From NCBI RefSeq assembly GCF_001648775.1, contig NZ_LVEJ01000005.1:78793-142792 (forward strand): a stretch of DNA of 64,000 bases. Reading direction: 5' to 3'. This DNA comes from Pseudomonas fluorescens (GTDB taxonomy: Bacteria; Pseudomonadota; Gammaproteobacteria; Pseudomonadales; Pseudomonadaceae). Below, in pieces: positions 9,611 to 18,264 of this stretch. The notes beneath the pieces were generated by a model. The model did no database searches and was not told the DNA's origin. It was given only the letters and a program-made list of their open reading frames with translations. A program made the translations under genes and the position numbers. Positions within the stretch are counted from its first letter, which is position 1, and each line of letters starts with the position of its first letter.

Positions 9611-11138
9611 AAGCGTAATCACGGATCAGTGTCCACGCATCTTCCATCGGCAGTGGTTGTTTCATGCGTTCGGCCAGTAGCGCCATCGCCCGTTCCTTCT
9701 CGCAAGCGACTGCAGCGACCAGAATGCCGTTTCTGCCAAACAACCCAATGAACGGCGGTTGCTCGGGTTCGCCAAGAAACTCCACCTCATCCCAGTGCTC
9801 AGCGTGGCCAAGGTAGTCGTAATTCTTGCCGAAGTGCCAGGTCCAGAAGAACGGAACGTCGAGGTAATGTTCGTCGCCACCGAGCATATTGGCGGCGGCG
9901 ATGCGCGCATGCTGCTGAGCCAGGCGCCAGTGTTCGATGCGTTGCGGCTGGCCGTGCAACGGGAACGTCGCGATGTCGCCGATCGCCCACAGGCCTTCCG
10001 TGACGCGCATGCCGTCATCGACGCGCAATGACTGGTCTTTTTCCTTCGGCAGAGAAGCGAAAGCTTTGGTCGCCGGGTGCACACCGATCCCCGCCAGCAC
10101 CAAATCCGCAGACAGGCGCAGGCCATTGTCCAGCAGCACGGCTTCGACCTTGCCGTCGCCGATGATCTCTGTCGCCTCGTGCTCGCTGATGAATTTCACA
10201 CCGTTTTCTTCGTGCAACGCGCGAATCGCTTTACCCACGGCCTCGCCGAATTGCGCGGCGAAGGGAATCGCGTGGCGAGCCAGCACCGTGACGTCGAGGC
10301 CATATTGGCGCAGGGCCGAGGCGCATTCGAGGGCGATGAAGCTGTCGCCGATGATCACCGCACGTTGCTCCGGTTTGGCCGCCTTCATTATTTGCTCTGC
10401 CTGGGCTTTCGAGCGCAGCACGAAGACCTGTGGCAGGTCGGCACCGGGCAGTTCCAGCGGGTTGGGCTCGCCACCGGTGGCGAGCACCGCGGCGTCGTAG
10501 CGCAGCGTCTGGCCATCGTTGAGGTGAAGGGTTTTGTTCGAAGCGTCGATTGCGCTGATTTCGCCAGGTTGGCGTTCAATGCGCTGCTCTTTATAGAAGT
10601 CATCTTCACGCAGCGACGGTGTTTCGTTGGGCGGCATATCCCCGGCAAGGACAAATTTGCTCAACACGGTACGGTCGTAACCGGCATCCGCCTCGCGATC
10701 AATCATCACAATCCGGCCGCCGAAACCCTTTTCCCGCAACGCCGCCGCGCACGCCGTGCCTGCCGCACCGGCGCCGACAATCACAAAGGTGCGCGAACCA
10801 TCCGCCGGCGGCGTGTGCGGATCCGGCAATGGCTGATCATCGACCCAGACCTCATCGCCACGCAGTTCCAGCGGATAACGCTTGAGGCTGTCGAGCGCCG
10901 GTGGCTCGCACAATGCACCGTCTTCAGCCCGAAACGCAGCCTTGTGCCACGGACAGACCAGGCGTCCGTGACACAACGCACCGTCAGCCAACGGCGCGCC
11001 GGCATGTGGGCATTCGCCCTGAAAGGCACGGAACTGGCCGTTGGTGCGCAACAGCACAATCTTGCAATCGCCGATTTCAACTTGCAGGCCACGGTCTTCA
11101 GGGACATCGGCGATTCGGGCGACAGGGTGCAGGGGCAT
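9609..11138 (-). CDS. Rieske [2Fe-2S] / FAD-dependent pyridine nucleotide oxidoreductase (AIF-like)
   Basis: 509-residue fusion. The N-terminal Rieske ferredoxin domain has CPHAG (Cys-X-His) and CPWHK (Cys-X2-His) cluster ligands, around residues 40-65. The FAD/NAD(P) domain starts with VIVGAGAAGTACAAAL, carries a second nucleotide fold (RAVIIGDSFIALECA) and ends with AIGDIATFP, the FAD-binding GD motif. This order is that of AIFM3-type or ferredoxin-reductase-type proteins; the electron partner is unknown. The start at 11138 has AGGAAG seven bases upstream and is preferred to the upstream ATG at 11159. Divergent from the PEBP gene. Confidence 0.8.
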   Translation of the reverse strand: MPLHPVARIADVPEDRGLQVEIGDCKIVLLRTNGQFRAFQGECPHAGAPLADGALCHGRLVCPWHKAAFRAEDGALCEPPALDSLKRYPLELRGDEVWVDDQPLPDPHTPPADGSRTFVIVGAGAAGTACAAALREKGFGGRIVMIDREADAGYDRTVLSKFVLAGDMPPNETPSLREDDFYKEQRIERQPGEISAIDASNKTLHLNDGQTLRYDAAVLATGGEPNPLELPGADLPQVFVLRSKAQAEQIMKAAKPEQRAVIIGDSFIALECASALRQYGLDVTVLARHAIPFAAQFGEAVGKAIRALHEENGVKFISEHEATEIIGDGKVEAVLLDNGLRLSADLVLAGIGVHPATKAFASLPKEKDQSLRVDDGMRVTEGLWAIGDIATFPLHGQPQRIEHWRLAQQHARIAAANMLGGDEHYLDVPFFWTWHFGKNYDYLGHAEHWDEVEFLGEPEQPPFIGLFGRNGILVAAVACEKERAMALLAERMKQPLPMEDAWTLIRDYA

Positions 11139-11277
11139 GATTGGCTTCCTCGCGGGCATTTCTCTTGTGAGTTTGCGCGGTCGTGCGAGGTTCAGCCATT
11201 TGCTACTGCCACGGCACGAACGGTACGGCTATAGTTTGCAAGCCGACGACGGCCCCACTGCACAAGGTGCTCCCGGA

Positions 11278-11838
11278 ATGACCCGATTGACCTCTCTCAA
11301 CCCCTGGCTGGCAGCGCTCGCTGTCACCCTTTGCGTGCAGTTTCCGGCGCAGGCCCAGGAACGTTTCACCCTGAACATCCCGGGTGTTTCCGATAACCGC
11401 CTGTTCACCTCGGCAGCGGCCAGCGATGCGCCCGGTTGCGGCGGCAAGAACCAGTCGCCAGCCCTGAGCTGGAATGCTGGTCCCACCGCGACCCAGAGTT
11501 ACGCGATCGTCATGCACGATCCTGACGGCCAGAAAGGCCTGGGTGTCGATCACTGGATTCATTACGGCATCAAAGCCACCACGCACCAGATTGCCGCGGG
11601 CGTAGGCGCCAAATCCGCGCTCGAAGGCGTCGGCGGTACCAACAGCAAGGGCAACACCCATTACATGGGGCCGTGCCCACCGGTGGGCGACAGTGCGCAC
11701 CACTACATCATCCAGATCTACGCACTGGATCTGGCGCCAGACGCCTTGCCGGCCGGTTTGACCCGCGCCGAGTTGATGGAAAAAATCAAAGGCCACGTGC
11801 TGCGCAACAGCAGTGCGGTGCGGCGTTATCACCGCTGA
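11278..11838 (+). CDS. YbhB/YbcL-type phosphatidylethanolamine-binding (PEBP) family protein, exported
   Basis: 186 residues. A signal peptide ends at about PAQAQ-ERF (residue 24). The mature part has the PEBP landmarks: NQSPALSW, an acidic HDPDGQ ligand-site loop, HWIHYGI and a GGTNSKGNTHYMGPCPP segment. Bacterial members resemble Raf kinase inhibitor protein but have no settled function. A longer frame runs upstream, but the ATG at 11278 is the one that gives a clean signal peptide. It is followed by a palindrome covering its stop codon. Confidence 0.8.
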   Translation: MTRLTSLNPWLAALAVTLCVQFPAQAQERFTLNIPGVSDNRLFTSAAASDAPGCGGKNQSPALSWNAGPTATQSYAIVMHDPDGQKGLGVDHWIHYGIKATTHQIAAGVGAKSALEGVGGTNSKGNTHYMGPCPPVGDSAHHYIIQIYALDLAPDALPAGLTRAELMEKIKGHVLRNSSAVRRYHR

Positions 11839-11853
11839 AAATATTTTCAGCGG
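11832..11853. other. 22-bp perfect palindrome over the PEBP stop codon
   Basis: CCGCTGAAAAT is followed directly by its reverse complement ATTTTCAGCGG. It includes the TGA stop (11836-11838). With no loop and only a CGTTTAA tail it is a weak terminator; an operator for the next operon is also possible. Confidence 0.5.
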
Positions 11854-11925
11854 CGTTTAACCCGAACTGAAAGGGCTGCCCGTCTCAGTGGATGAATGAT
11901 CAATTTCATCCCGAGGTCAGCCCCC

Positions 11926-13611
11926 ATGTCCCTTTCTGAGTATTTCCTGCGGCCCGTAACGATCGGCGTTTTGCTGGCAGTGGCCGGTTGCGGCGTGTCC
12001 TCCAACCCGGAATCCGCCGCCGTGCCGGCACCCGCTCAGCCTGCGCAGATGATTCAGCAGGAGGCGGTGATGGCTGACAGCGCAATGGCCAAACGTGCGA
12101 TGTACACGATGCCCAATGCGGGCAGTGCGCCGATGCCGTTGCGGGAAAGTTATCCACAGGGCTATCGCGACGAGCAGCGCGAGCAGTATCAGGCGTTGGC
12201 CGATAACCCGATCCACAGCGTTGCTGAAACGCCGGTTTCTACCTTCAGTGCCGACGTCGACACCGGCGGCTATGCCAACGTCCGCCGCTTGCTCAATCAG
12301 GGCCGCCTGCCGCCGGAAGGCGCTGTCCGTCTGGAGGAAATGGTCAACTACTTCCCCTACGACTACGCGCTGCCCAGCGATGGCTCGCCGTTTGGCGTGA
12401 CCACCGAACTCGCCGCTTCACCGTGGAACCCGCACACCCGCTTACTGCGCATCGGCATCAAGGCGTCCGACCGGGCGGTGACGGAATTGGCCCCGGCCAA
12501 TCTGGTGTTTCTGGTCGATGTGTCCGGCTCGATGGACCGCCGCGAAGGGCTACCGTTGGTCAAAAGCACGCTGAAATTGCTGGTCGATCAGTTGCGTGAT
12601 CAGGATCGAGTGTCGCTGGTGGTCTATGCCGGTGAATCGAGAGTGGTGCTGGAACCGACTTCCGGACGCGAGAAAGCGAAAATTCGTACAGCCATCGAGC
12701 AATTGACTGCCGGCGGCTCGACGGCTGGCGCCTCCGGTATCGAAATGGCCTACCAAATGGCGCAGCGAGCCTTCATTCCCAAAGGCATCAACCGCATCCT
12801 GCTGGCCACCGATGGTGACTTCAACGTCGGCGTCAGCGACTTCGACAGCCTCAAGCAAATGGCTGTGGATAAACGCAAAAGCGGGATTTCGCTGACGACC
12901 CTGGGTTTCGGTGTGGATAACTACAATGAACACCTGATGGAACAACTGGCTGACGCTGGCGATGGCAACTACGCCTACATCGACAACCTGCGTGAGGCGC
13001 GCAAAGTGCTGGTAGATCAGCTCGGCTCGACCCTTGCGGTGGTGGCAAAAAACGTCAAACTGCAGGTGGAGTTCAACCCGGCGCAGGTCAGCGAATATCG
13101 CCTGCTCGGCTACGAAAACCGTGGGTTGAAGCGTGAGGATTTCAGCAATGACAAAGTCGATGCCGGTGAAATCGGCGCAGGACATACGGTGACCGCGTTG
13201 TACGAAATTGTCCCGGCAGGTGAGAAGGGCTGGCTGGAACCGCTGCGTTACGGCAATTCCGACGCCGCTGTTTCGGCAAAGAGCGGGGAATTGGCAATGC
13301 TGCGTGTGCGTTATCAACAGCCTGAAGGTGGGAAAAGTCTGCTGATCGAGCGGCCGATCGCCAACCAAGTCGCAACCGCCAGCGAAGATCTGCGTTTTGC
13401 CGCCGCCGTGGCCGCATTCTCCCAGCAACTCAAGGACGCTCGCTATACCGGCGACTTCAGCCTGAAAGACACCGAGGCCTTGGCCCGTGGCGCTCGCGGC
13501 GACGATCGCTTCGGTCTGCGCAACGAGTTCGTGCAACTGGTCGAGCTGGCGCAGAGCTTGCGCAACTCAACCGCGTCGAACGCGCTGGCCACTGAACGAC
13601 GGATTGAATAA
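11926..13611 (+). CDS. VWA-domain lipoprotein (YfbK-like)
   Basis: 561-residue predicted lipoprotein: hydrophobic leader, then lipobox AVAGCG with Cys at about residue 20. A YfbK-type N-terminal domain (FSADVDTGGYANVRRLLNQG) precedes a von Willebrand factor A domain with an intact metal site, VFLVDVSGSMD (DxSxS). A DUF3520-like C-terminal region follows. I prefer the ATG at 11926 (GAGG 9 bases upstream) over 11896 because it begins the lipoprotein signal. The ECF sigma gene starts at the base after its stop, so the two are one unit. The molecular role is unknown. Confidence 0.82.
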   Translation: MSLSEYFLRPVTIGVLLAVAGCGVSSNPESAAVPAPAQPAQMIQQEAVMADSAMAKRAMYTMPNAGSAPMPLRESYPQGYRDEQREQYQALADNPIHSVAETPVSTFSADVDTGGYANVRRLLNQGRLPPEGAVRLEEMVNYFPYDYALPSDGSPFGVTTELAASPWNPHTRLLRIGIKASDRAVTELAPANLVFLVDVSGSMDRREGLPLVKSTLKLLVDQLRDQDRVSLVVYAGESRVVLEPTSGREKAKIRTAIEQLTAGGSTAGASGIEMAYQMAQRAFIPKGINRILLATDGDFNVGVSDFDSLKQMAVDKRKSGISLTTLGFGVDNYNEHLMEQLADAGDGNYAYIDNLREARKVLVDQLGSTLAVVAKNVKLQVEFNPAQVSEYRLLGYENRGLKREDFSNDKVDAGEIGAGHTVTALYEIVPAGEKGWLEPLRYGNSDAAVSAKSGELAMLRVRYQQPEGGKSLLIERPIANQVATASEDLRFAAAVAAFSQQLKDARYTGDFSLKDTEALARGARGDDRFGLRNEFVQLVELAQSLRNSTASNALATERRIE

Positions 13612-14223
13612 GTGAGTCGTCTGAAAGGCTTCATCAGTCAGCTGTTTGCCTCGGCAGACAGCTCAACCGCCAACAGCGATGAATCGCTGCTGGCGCGTTA
13701 TCGCGACGGCGACGGCGCGGCGTTCGAGATCTTGTACGCGCGCCATCGTCAGGGTTTGTACCGGTTTCTGCTCGGATTGAGCGGTAAACCGGAACTGGCC
13801 GACGAGGTGTTTCAGGACACCTGGCTGAGCCTGATCCGTAGCAGCAGTCAGCCACAAGGCCGGGCGACATTTCGCACATGGTTGTTCCAGATTGCCCGCA
13901 ATCGTCTGATCGACCATTGGCGCAAACACGGCGCCCGGCAACCGCTGCATGACAGCTATGACGAGCAACATCACGCGATCAGCGATGAAACGCACGATCC
14001 CGAACAGCTGCTCACTCTCAGCCGTGACAGCCAACGCCTGGACAGCGCCCTGCAAACCCTGCCCGCCGACCAGCGCGAAGTGTTCCTGTTGCGCGCCCAC
14101 GGCGACCTCGACCTGGCACAAATCGCCAGCCTCACCGAAGCACCGCTGGAAACCGTCAAAAGCCGCTTGCGCTACGCCCAGCAAAAACTGCGTCGGCTGC
14201 TGGCCGAGGAGGTACTGACATGA
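13612..14223 (+). CDS. ECF RNA polymerase sigma factor
   Basis: 203 residues with GTG start at 13612, directly after the TAA of the VWA gene. Sigma region 2 (YARHRQGLYRFLLGL...DEVFQDTWLSLIRS, about 40-80) and region 4 (LPADQREVFLLRAHGDLDLAQIASLTEAPLETVKSRLRYAQQKL, about 145-190) are clear. The stop overlaps the start of the next gene (ATGA). It should direct RNA polymerase to its own regulon, probably including this operon. The target promoters cannot be named from the sequence. Confidence 0.88.
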   Translation: MSRLKGFISQLFASADSSTANSDESLLARYRDGDGAAFEILYARHRQGLYRFLLGLSGKPELADEVFQDTWLSLIRSSSQPQGRATFRTWLFQIARNRLIDHWRKHGARQPLHDSYDEQHHAISDETHDPEQLLTLSRDSQRLDSALQTLPADQREVFLLRAHGDLDLAQIASLTEAPLETVKSRLRYAQQKLRRLLAEEVLT

Positions 14224-14816
14224 CTGACGCCCGCCAGACACCCGAAGATCCGCTGATCAAGCATGTACGCGAGCAGCACAATGCCGAACCGCCAGCGCAC
14301 ATTGATGCGTTGATCCTCAGCGCTGCGCATCGTCAAACCCCGGCGCCGAAACCAAGCCTGTGGCAACGCTGGCTGGACGCTTGCCGCAAACCACGCTGGC
14401 AAGTCGCGTTCGCCAGCCTCGTTGGCGTGGCATTGATGTTGTCACTGGTGCAGCGCGCCCCTGAGCCGCTGCGTCAGTACGACTACGCCCCAACCCCCAA
14501 ACTTGCTGTCCCCATGACCGAAACGGACTCCGCGCAGATGCATCGATTGTCCGCCCCGGCCGGCGCCATGCCAGCACCTGTGCCGATGATGGAAATGGCC
14601 GCGCCGATGCAAGATCAAGCCATCAGCGCCGGTGAAGCCAAACTCAGCAAGCGTACCGCCGCCCCGGCCAATGGCCTCGACGCCCAACTGCGCGAAGTCC
14701 TGCGCCTGCGCGAATCCGGTCAGTCGCAAGCCGCCGATAACCTGTTCAACAACCTGCACAAACGCTACCCGAACACCGATCTCGACGCGCGTCTCGAACA
14801 GTTGCAGAAAAAATGA
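14220..14816 (+). CDS. Single-pass membrane protein, candidate anti-sigma factor
   Basis: 198 residues: cytoplasmic N-terminus of about 60 residues, one membrane helix (about 61-78, within QVAFASLVGVALMLSLV), then a Pro/Ala/Met-rich periplasmic segment and a C-terminal helical part with a TPR-like look (LRESGQSQAADNLFNNLHKRYP). No zinc-type HxxxCxxC anti-sigma motif is present. Position directly after an ECF sigma gene, with coupled translation, suggests an anti-sigma or sensor role; this is inference from context only. Confidence 0.6.
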   Translation: MTDARQTPEDPLIKHVREQHNAEPPAHIDALILSAAHRQTPAPKPSLWQRWLDACRKPRWQVAFASLVGVALMLSLVQRAPEPLRQYDYAPTPKLAVPMTETDSAQMHRLSAPAGAMPAPVPMMEMAAPMQDQAISAGEAKLSKRTAAPANGLDAQLREVLRLRESGQSQAADNLFNNLHKRYPNTDLDARLEQLQKK

Positions 14817-14896
14817 CCGCTTGATCCCCCAGCCATTTGGCATTACCCCGCAAAAACGCGCACTATCGGGGCATTGCCGATGCGCTGGAGGACAAC

Positions 14897-15106
14897 GTGG
14901 CATCAAAAATTGACCGCATCGCCCAACTGCTCAACTGCCCGGAGAAGGGCGAAGAGATGCGGCGCGCGATTACCGAAGCACGTAAGGAGTTTCTGCTGAA
15001 TCAGCCGGAAGAGGATGTCGTTGATGAAGACGAGGTTTTTGAGGACGAGATTGAGGCGGAAGAGGACGACGAGGATTACGATGAATTCGATTGGACGACG
15101 GAGTAA
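14897..15106 (+). CDS. Small acidic hypothetical protein
   Basis: 69 residues from a GTG start with GAGGA six to nine bases upstream. The N-terminal half is a helical segment (SKIDRIAQLLNCPEKGEEMRRAITEARKEF); the C-terminal 30 residues are almost all Asp/Glu. The upstream in-frame ATG at 14837 lacks a ribosome site. Function unknown. It is the last native gene before the tRNA-Arg island. Confidence 0.6.
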   Translation: MASKIDRIAQLLNCPEKGEEMRRAITEARKEFLLNQPEEDVVDEDEVFEDEIEAEEDDEDYDEFDWTTE

Positions 15107-15138
15107 CGCCGCTCCAGTCCCTTTGCATCGGCCACAAA

Positions 15139-15175
15139 AAAGCCCCGGACCATCACAGTCCGGGGCTTTCTCGTT
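15139..15175 (-). terminator. Bidirectional terminator, ancestral tRNA-Arg terminator
   Basis: 12-bp perfect stem AAAGCCCCGGAC (15139-15150) / GTCCGGGGCTTT (15158-15169). The six-T run is on the minus strand, so it is best read as the original terminator of the tRNA-Arg gene before the island separated them. It can also serve the small acidic gene on the plus strand. Confidence 0.8.
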
Positions 15176-15228
15176 TAAATCAATGGTGCACCAGGCGGGA
15201 TTCGAACCCACGACCCCTGCCTTCGGAG
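15164..15228. repeat. Left attachment-site repeat with tRNA-Arg 3' fragment
   Basis: 65 bases repeated directly at 22712-22776 with a single mismatch (T at 15187, C at 22735). It contains the last 45 bases of tRNA-Arg, including CCA, T arm and part of the anticodon stem, but no 5' half. This is the displaced native 3' end left by integration. Confidence 0.9.
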
Positions 15229-15463
15229 TCCTAAAAGTCGACGTTTAGATGGAATTAACCATGTAATCAACGAGCTATCATAGCTGAGTGCAGCGGGATT
15301 TCGCCCAAGTTAGCGGGGTGAGTGTGTCAATTTGTGGCATTCGATCAGTGGGTAAACCTATCCGCACACCTATTGATTGGACTCACCCAGAGTAGCCAGT
15401 AAAGCGGCCGGTATACCCTATAGTAAATATTTCGTTTTTTGTTTTTCAGTAATTTATAGACGC
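15229..15463. other. Non-coding left end of the island
   Basis: AT-rich stretch between the left repeat and the hsdM terminator. No reading frame with a credible start, no integrase remnant and no strong repeat was seen. It may contain integrase-arm sites or simply be scar DNA. Confidence 0.5.
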
Positions 15464-15496
15464 AAAACAAGGCATTGCTATCCGTGTAATGCCTTG
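15464..15496 (-). terminator. Terminator of the hsd operon
   Basis: Stem CAAGGCATT (15468-15476) / AATGCCTTG (15488-15496), 11-nt loop, followed on the minus strand by TTTTG. It lies 28 bases past the hsdM stop. Confidence 0.75.
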
Positions 15497-15523
15497 AAAT
15501 GGTCCCATTAAATCGCATTGCGG

Positions 15524-17146
15524 TCACACTAAGGGTGGCAGTCCCAGCTCTTTCAAGAAGGCATTGTGTTTGTCCCGTGACGCCTGAATTTTTTTTTCCA
15601 GTGTGACCAGTTCGGTGTTCACTTTTTGTAAATCAATCTCTGCCTCTGCGCTTGCCATGCTGACGTAGCGAGAAATATTCAGGTTGTAGCCGTTCTTCTC
15701 GATCTCCCCCATCTCAACCCGGCGGGCATAGTGAGGCTCCTCTTTACGGAACTGGTAGGTTTCGATGATATTGGTGATGTTCTCATCGGTTAGTTGGTTC
15801 TGACGCTTACCTTTAATGAAGTGTTCAGCCGCATTGATAAACAACACGTCATCCGGTTGCTTGCACTTTTTGAGCACAAGAATGCACACCGGGATACCTG
15901 TTGAATAAAACAGGTTGGAGGGCAAGCCGATCACAGTGTCGATATGACCGTCTTTTAGCAGCTTGGTGCGGATGCGTTCCTCGGCACCGCCACGGAACAG
16001 CACGCCGTGGGGCAGGATGATGGCCATCACGCCCTCGTCTTTCAGAAAATGAAAGCCGTGCAGCAGAAAGGCAAAGTCGGCAGCCGATTTCGGAGCCAGG
16101 CCGTGGTTTTTGAAGCGCACGTCATCGGCCATGGCTTCTGTTGGGTCCCAGCGGTAGCTGAAGGGCGGGTTGGCGACGACTGCATCGAACGCGGGTTTTT
16201 TAGCCGGGTTTAGCTCGCGCAAAATGTCCCAGTCGTTGCTCAAGGTATCGCCGTGGTAAATTTCGAACTCGGTGTCTTTCACCCCGTGCAGCAGCATGTT
16301 CATGCGGGCCAGGTTGTAGGTGGTGATGTTCTTTTCCTGGCCATAAATCTTGCCAATGCCATGCGCGCCCATACGCTTGCGTACGTTAAGCAGCAGCGAA
16401 CCAGAGCCACAGGCAAAGTCCAATACGCTTTCCAAGCGTTTTTTCGGGCCGGTATTAGGGGCCTGGCTGTCCAGGGTGACGATGGCGGATAGGATGTCGG
16501 ACATCTGTTGGGGCGTATAGAACTCGCCCGCTTTCTTGCCCGAGCCTGCGGCAAACTGGCCAATCAGGTATTCATAGGCATCGCCCAGTGCATCACTATC
16601 TGTGGAAAAGTCCGCCAGCCCCTCAGCGATCTTCTGGATGATGGTGCAGAGCTTAGCGTTGCGCTCCGTATAGCTCCTACCCAGCTTGGGGGAGCCCAGA
16701 TCGATTTCTGAGAAAAGGCCTTGGAAGGTGCTCTCAAAGGACTCAGTTTCGATGTATTTAAAGCCCGCTTGCAGAGTTGTGAGCAGGTCATAGTCCTGGG
16801 TGCGGGCCATATTAGCGATGCTGTTCCACAGGTGCACCGGCTCAATGACGTAATGCACCTTACGGCGCATCTGCTTCTCGAAGGCTGGGATGTCCGCTTT
16901 GTTCTCCTCATACCAGACTTGCAGAGGAGTCGATGCCCCCGTTTTTTGCAAAACGTCGATGGGTAACTCTGGATAGTCTTTTCCAAGTTCCTTCTTGGCC
17001 GCTATCTCGTAGTTGTCGGAGAGATAGCGCAGGAAAAGGAAGGACAGCATGTAGTCGCGAAAGTCGTCCGCATCCATAGCTCCTCGAAGTTGGTCGGCAA
17101 TGGCCCAGAGGGTGGAGCCCAGTTTCTTTTGGTTGGTGTCGTTCAT
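15524..17146 (-). CDS. hsdM: Type I restriction-modification DNA methyltransferase subunit HsdM
   Basis: 540 residues, typical HsdM length. N-terminal HsdM helical domain (about 8-150), then the N6-adenine methyltransferase domain with SAM-binding FACGSG (244-249) and catalytic NPPF (326-329). It methylates the recognition sequence set by HsdS and protects host DNA. Its start overlaps the stop of the PrrC-like gene by four bases, so it is last in an R-S-C-M operon. In many hsd loci hsdM comes before hsdS, so this order is uncommon. All key motifs are intact. Confidence 0.93.
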   Translation of the reverse strand: MNDTNQKKLGSTLWAIADQLRGAMDADDFRDYMLSFLFLRYLSDNYEIAAKKELGKDYPELPIDVLQKTGASTPLQVWYEENKADIPAFEKQMRRKVHYVIEPVHLWNSIANMARTQDYDLLTTLQAGFKYIETESFESTFQGLFSEIDLGSPKLGRSYTERNAKLCTIIQKIAEGLADFSTDSDALGDAYEYLIGQFAAGSGKKAGEFYTPQQMSDILSAIVTLDSQAPNTGPKKRLESVLDFACGSGSLLLNVRKRMGAHGIGKIYGQEKNITTYNLARMNMLLHGVKDTEFEIYHGDTLSNDWDILRELNPAKKPAFDAVVANPPFSYRWDPTEAMADDVRFKNHGLAPKSAADFAFLLHGFHFLKDEGVMAIILPHGVLFRGGAEERIRTKLLKDGHIDTVIGLPSNLFYSTGIPVCILVLKKCKQPDDVLFINAAEHFIKGKRQNQLTDENITNIIETYQFRKEEPHYARRVEMGEIEKNGYNLNISRYVSMASAEAEIDLQKVNTELVTLEKKIQASRDKHNAFLKELGLPPLV

Positions 17147-18264
17147 GGCGTGCCTAGGGGAACTGATACGGGCGCTGGCGCGTGCAGCACAAAGTTGTAC
17201 TTTTCCTTGAGGCCTTTGAATATCTTGTCAAAGGTCTTCAAGTTGTCGGGCACTACTTCATCGGATTCGAAATAGTAAACTTTTTTGTGCGAGAGCGTGT
17301 TAACGATGGTAGCTACTTCATCAGCATCCTCGATTCCTATCTGCTGGAGGACATAGCCAAACTGTCCTACCCCGAGGAACGAAGCAACGTTTTCTAAGAC
17401 CTGACGAAGCAGTGCAAAGTGATAGGACTTCACTTCACCTGCAGCGTGCGCCTGCTCCAAAACTTGAAGAAGGCGGAGGTGGTAGAGAAAGACATCCTTA
17501 CGGCAGCTCTCAAGTGAAATTTCACCGCTCTTTGAGCTGAGAGTGCAAACTCGCGCCTTGTCTTTGAATTTAGAGGCCTTCTCACCCTTCATCAGCCAGT
17601 CTGACATTACTGAAAAGAAACCGATGTGATGGGTGGTGATGACGAATTTCCGCGCTTTATAGTGCTCTTCAATCAAGTCAAAGAGGGTTGAGGCCGTGAT
17701 GAATATATTGTGGTCGTCCAGGCTCGAAACAGGATCGTCAATGAAGAAGTGGGAAGACTGCTTGTCTGCCCATCCCTCGACCTCAAAAAGGGCGAGAAAA
17801 AAGCACCAAACAAAAATCCTTTCTTCGCCCCGCGAAATTTTGCGCGGTACCTTTGAAATATTGTTTGGATCTTTCGGGTCGGCGACCTCATCAAAGAACA
17901 GCACAGACTTGATCCCATCTTCAGGGTTGTCGTGAGGGATGAAGTCAAACCTGTAATCTGGACGGAATCTGTTCAGCTTGTTGCGGATGTCATCTTCAGA
18001 GAGTGAGCTGTGAAAGCGATTCAAGCTACTCTTTCGAATATCTAGCTGGACGTTTGCTTCACCGTTTTCAGAATCGTTGTCCCATATAAAAAGATCTTCG
18101 CTGTAAGCATTGTAGTAGACACCAGTATGGGTGCCATCTGCGCTCTTTGTGGCGTCTTTGAAAGCAACGGACAATCTTGTCTTTCCGGTCGCGTTGAAGG
18201 CGTAGATGAGCACGATCTGCTCCTTAGCCCCCGCAAGCTCGTTGGCGATTATTGCGTGATTCAT
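17143..18264 (-). CDS. PrrC-like anticodon nuclease candidate (ABC-type ATPase plus C-terminal R-x3-E...H)
   Basis: 373 residues. An ABC/SMC-type ATPase domain comes first: Walker A AFNATGKT (22-29), signature SRGEE (144-148), Walker B FFIDD (173-177), D-loop SSLD, switch TTHH (211-213). The segment YYNAYSEDLFIWDND (50-64) is typical of the PrrC-type ATPases of restriction loci. In the C-terminal domain R287, E291 and H326 are placed much like the PrrC catalytic triad (Arg320, Glu324, His356). PrrC cleaves a tRNA anticodon loop when its partner type I enzyme is disabled by a phage inhibitor. Here it lies between hsdS and hsdM with four-base overlaps on both sides, which supports a physical link to the Hsd complex. 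Target tRNA unknown. Confidence 0.7.
   Translation of the reverse strand: MNHAIIANELAGAKEQIVLIYAFNATGKTRLSVAFKDATKSADGTHTGVYYNAYSEDLFIWDNDSENGEANVQLDIRKSSLNRFHSSLSEDDIRNKLNRFRPDYRFDFIPHDNPEDGIKSVLFFDEVADPKDPNNISKVPRKISRGEERIFVWCFFLALFEVEGWADKQSSHFFIDDPVSSLDDHNIFITASTLFDLIEEHYKARKFVITTHHIGFFSVMSDWLMKGEKASKFKDKARVCTLSSKSGEISLESCRKDVFLYHLRLLQVLEQAHAAGEVKSYHFALLRQVLENVASFLGVGQFGYVLQQIGIEDADEVATIVNTLSHKKVYYFESDEVVPDNLKTFDKIFKGLKEKYNFVLHAPAPVSVPLGTP

Noticed and set aside
15345..15527. 60-codon minus-strand frame at the left end of the island
   Set aside because: It overlaps the hsd terminator, has no ribosome site and shows no integrase-like or other motif.
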